From NCBI GenBank assembly GCA_900549535.1, contig UROR01000081.1, forward strand, positions 1-8,890: 8,890 nt of DNA, in the 5' to 3' direction. The DNA comes from an uncultured Collinsella sp. (lineage in GTDB: Bacteria; Actinomycetota; Coriobacteriia; Coriobacteriales; Coriobacteriaceae). How positions within the stretch are numbered: the first letter of the stretch is position 1; each line of letters opens with the position of its first letter. The notes beneath the pieces are model-generated. The model was not told where the DNA came from. It saw nothing but the letters and a program-made list of their open reading frames with translations, and made no database searches. Positions 6,999 to 8,890 of the stretch are shown in pieces. The translations under genes were made by a program, and so were the position numbers.

Positions 6999-7748
6999 TT
7001 AGGAGCGGGCGGCTCCGTCGACGGGGAGGATGGCGCCCGTGACATAGGAGGACATGTCGCTTGCCAAGAAGACAAAGGCGTTGGCGACATCCTCGGGCTC
7101 GCCCATGCGGCCGAGCGGGATGGTGGCGATGATGGGCTTGATGACCTCTTCGGGCAGGTTGGCGACCATATCGGTCTTGGTTACGCCTGGGGCGACGGCG
7201 TTGACGCGAATACCCATGGGGGCGAGCTCGCGCGAGAGCGACTGGACCATTCCGTTGACGGCAAACTTGGACGTGGGGTAGCCGACGCCAGAGGGCTGGC
7301 CGTACTTGGCGACCATCGAGCTTGTGGTAGTGATGGTGCCGCCGTGGCCGGCCTCGGTCATGATCTTGGCGGCAGCCTGGTGGCCATTAAAGACAGCGAC
7401 GACGTTAAGGTCCATGACCTTTGCGAACTCCTCGGCCGTGTAGTCCAAAAGGGGCGAGCGCTGGGAGATGCCGGCGTTGTTGACGACCGTATCGAGACCG
7501 CCCATGTCGGCTGCAGCCTGGGTAAAGGCCTCAGTCACGGCCTCGAGCGAGGTGAGATCGCAGGAACGACCCCAGACCTTGGCGTCGGGATAGACGGCTG
7601 CCAGCTTCTCAACGGCTGCATCGGCAGTCTCCTGACGCGAGCCAAAGACGGTGACGGCGGCACCCTCCTCGATAAAACGGCAGGCAATGGCATAGCCGAT
7701 ACCGCGCGTGCCTCCGGTGACGATTGCTTTCTTGCCCTCGAGCAACAT
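6999..7748 (-). CDS. Short-chain dehydrogenase/reductase, FabG-like (3-oxoacyl-ACP reductase family)
   Basis: This is a classical SDR of 249 residues, the usual length for FabG-type enzymes, predicted cytosolic and NAD(P)H-dependent. Visible motifs are the Rossmann glycine motif TGGTRGIG (11-18), NNAG (90-93), Asn115 in DLNVVAVF, catalytic Ser144 in TTSSMVAKYG, Tyr157 and Lys161 in YPTSK, and the PG segment APGVTKT (186-192). The C-terminal YVTGAILPVDG is typical of FabG-like proteins. The start at 7748 is preferred over an in-frame ATG 24 codons upstream because GGAGG (7753-7757 on the complement) precedes it and the fold begins at once with LLEGKKAIVTGG. No acyl-carrier or fatty-acid genes are adjacent, so it may be a fatty-acid reductase or another alcohol/ketone dehydrogenase. 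An inverted repeat lies upstream and a strong terminator downstream, suggesting a single-gene transcript. Confidence 0.9.
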   Translation of the reverse strand: MLLEGKKAIVTGGTRGIGYAIACRFIEEGAAVTVFGSRQETADAAVEKLAAVYPDAKVWGRSCDLTSLEAVTEAFTQAAADMGGLDTVVNNAGISQRSPLLDYTAEEFAKVMDLNVVAVFNGHQAAAKIMTEAGHGGTITTTSSMVAKYGQPSGVGYPTSKFAVNGMVQSLSRELAPMGIRVNAVAPGVTKTDMVANLPEEVIKPIIATIPLGRMGEPEDVANAFVFLASDMSSYVTGAILPVDGAARS

Positions 7749-7820
7749 GGTGCCTCCATTCTTCGGGGGTGGACGTACGCAGCACAGCGTAGCGGTAGCC
7801 GGAATCGACCGCGTTTGCAT

Positions 7821-7849
7821 ATCGGTGAACGGTAGCCCGCGTTACCGAT
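7821..7849. promoter_or_regulatory. Imperfect inverted repeat upstream of the SDR gene, candidate operator
   Basis: ATCGGTGAACG (7821-7831) and CGTTACCGAT (7840-7849) are inverted copies, identical apart from one extra base in the left arm, with an 8-bp spacer. The repeat lies about 73-101 bases upstream of the SDR start, a reasonable place for a regulator site overlapping or above the promoter. A perfect 10-bp palindrome, GCAAATTTGC, follows at 7861-7870. No convincing -35/-10 pair was found. The operator role is inference. Confidence 0.35.
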
Positions 7850-7901
7850 GAGCGGCTCGCGCAAATTTGCTCTGCCGTTGTGCTTGGGGCAGGAGACAAA
7901 A

Positions 7902-7931
7902 GGGCTCCCGTCCCACATCGGACGGGAGCCC
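7902..7931 (-). terminator. Rho-independent terminator of hom
   Basis: A perfect 12-bp stem, GGGCTCCCGTCC (7902-7913) with GGACGGGAGCCC (7920-7931), encloses a 6-nt loop. On the minus strand the stem is followed by TTTTGTCTCC, the expected U-rich tail. It lies 31 bases past the hom stop codon and separates hom from the downstream SDR gene, so the two are probably independent transcripts. Confidence 0.88.
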
Positions 7932-7962
7932 TCAAAGCGCGTATTGCTAGGCGATTGATGGA

Positions 7963-8890
7963 TTAGTTGGCCATGACGCCTTCGGTCCAGGCCTCGACGT
8001 CCTCGATACGCAGGACGTTGGCGACCTCGGCCACGCAGTCGACGCTGGCAAGCTCGGCGGCGGCAGCCTGGACGTCCTTCTCGAGCGCGCGGTGCGTCAG
8101 GAAGATGACCGAGCAGGCATCGCTGACGCCCGACTTGCCGTCCTCGACCTGGTTGATGAGCGAGATCGAGATGTTGTGCTTGGCAAAGATGTCGACCGTT
8201 TCGGACAGGGCGCCCACGCGGTCGGCGACCTTCAGGCGCACATAGTACTTGGTCTGGAGCTCGTCCATGGGCTTAAAGGCGAGGTTGTGACCATAGGGCT
8301 CAATCTCGGGCAGCGGAGCCACGCCGCGGCTGATCTGCTCGGAGAGCGACAGGATGTCGCCCACGACGGCGCTCGCGGTGGGGAAGGAGCCTGCGCCGGC
8401 ACCGTAGAACATGGTCTCGCCTACGGCGTCACCCACCACGTAGACGGCGTTCATGGCACCGTTGACCTTGGCAAGCATGTGGTCGGCGGGGATCAGCGTG
8501 GGATGCACGCGGACGTCGACGCCGGCGTCGGTGTTGCGGGCGATGCCGAGCAGCTTAATGGTGTAGCCGAGCTCGCGGGCCTGGGCGATGTCCTCGGCGC
8601 CGATGGTACGGATGCCCTGCTGGTACACATCGTCGGTGGTCACGCGGGTGCCAAAGCCGATGGAGGCGAGAATTGCCGTCTTGCTGGCGGCGTCGAAGCC
8701 GTCGACGTCGGCGGACGGGTCGGCCTCGGCATAGCCCTTAGCCTGTGCGTCGGCGAGCACGTCAGCGTAATCGGCGCCCTCGGCGTCCATGCGCGACAGG
8801 ATGTAGTTGGTGGTGCCGTTGAGGATGCCGGCGATGGTCAGGATCTTGTTACCCACCAGGTCGTGCTCGAGTGTGCTGACAATGGGGATG
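7963..8890 (-). CDS. hom: Homoserine dehydrogenase with ACT domain, 5'-truncated by the window edge
   Basis: Hom reduces aspartate-4-semialdehyde to homoserine with NAD(P)H, the branch point to threonine and methionine. The frame is open from base 8889 and shows 308 C-terminal residues; full-length monofunctional enzymes are about 430, so the Rossmann NAD domain is mostly missing. Visible are IPIVSTLEHDL at the fragment start, the signature GILNGTTNYIL (fragment residues 21-31), the catalytic-domain motif YAEADPSADVDGFDAASK (53-70) with the probable catalytic Lys70, and a C-terminal ACT domain (about 215-295, YYVRLKVADRVGALSETVDIF). An ACT domain suggests threonine feedback inhibition, as in other Gram-positive Hom enzymes. 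The GTG at 8856 is an internal Val, not the start, because conserved family sequence continues upstream of it. It is followed by its own terminator at 7902-7931. Confidence 0.95.
   Translation of the reverse strand, partial: IPIVSTLEHDLVGNKILTIAGILNGTTNYILSRMDAEGADYADVLADAQAKGYAEADPSADVDGFDAASKTAILASIGFGTRVTTDDVYQQGIRTIGAEDIAQARELGYTIKLLGIARNTDAGVDVRVHPTLIPADHMLAKVNGAMNAVYVVGDAVGETMFYGAGAGSFPTASAVVGDILSLSEQISRGVAPLPEIEPYGHNLAFKPMDELQTKYYVRLKVADRVGALSETVDIFAKHNISISLINQVEDGKSGVSDACSVIFLTHRALEKDVQAAAAELASVDCVAEVANVLRIEDVEAWTEGVMAN

Noticed and set aside
7749..7820. Upstream in-frame start for the SDR gene
   Set aside because: It adds 24 residues before the Rossmann fold that are unlike the family, and GGAGG sits directly before the ATG at 7748.
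8854..8856. GTG as the start of homoserine dehydrogenase
   Set aside because: Conserved family sequence (IPIVSTLEHDL) continues in frame upstream to the window edge, so the gene is truncated rather than starting here.

Overview
The window looks like gut-bacterial DNA and appears to join two different genomic backgrounds. From position 1 to about 3.3-3.6 kb, the codon choice (Leu CTG, Val GTG, Thr ACC dominant) and the intergenic repeat at 970-1072 recall Faecalibacterium and related Ruminococcaceae. From there to the right end, the GC-rich texture with frequent GTC, CTC and 'ctcg' runs recalls a coriobacterium such as Collinsella. Both attributions are recall and inference, since no search could be run. 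The change falls inside one intact reading frame, purL. The window is therefore either a chimeric metagenome contig joined at a conserved stretch of purL or a real homologous recombination.

Layout, left to right: a truncated purB (minus strand, 3' end off the window); a 103-bp multi-hairpin intergenic repeat; a full-length long-form purL (minus strand); a 184-bp divergent intergenic region; a CPA2-type cation:proton antiporter (plus strand); a regular six-copy, 62-bp-period array of alternating inverted 14-bp motifs, closed by a strong probably bidirectional terminator; an SDR/FabG-like oxidoreductase (minus strand); an intergenic stretch with an inverted repeat and a Rho-independent terminator; and a 5'-truncated homoserine dehydrogenase with a C-terminal ACT domain (minus strand, start off the window).

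The genes are mostly housekeeping. PurL (step 4) and PurB (steps 8 and 12) act in de novo purine synthesis and are arranged purL-purB in transcription order. Hom feeds threonine and methionine synthesis. The SDR enzyme and the antiporter have no visible pathway link to these.

The most unexplained element is the 6546-6901 array between the convergent antiporter and SDR genes. It holds twelve 14-bp half-sites, strictly alternating in orientation, with gaps of exactly 18 and 16 bp, so the period is exactly 62 bp while the sequences have diverged. It could be a chain of RNA hairpins downstream of the antiporter or a helically phased DNA-binding array. I do not recognise it as a described element.
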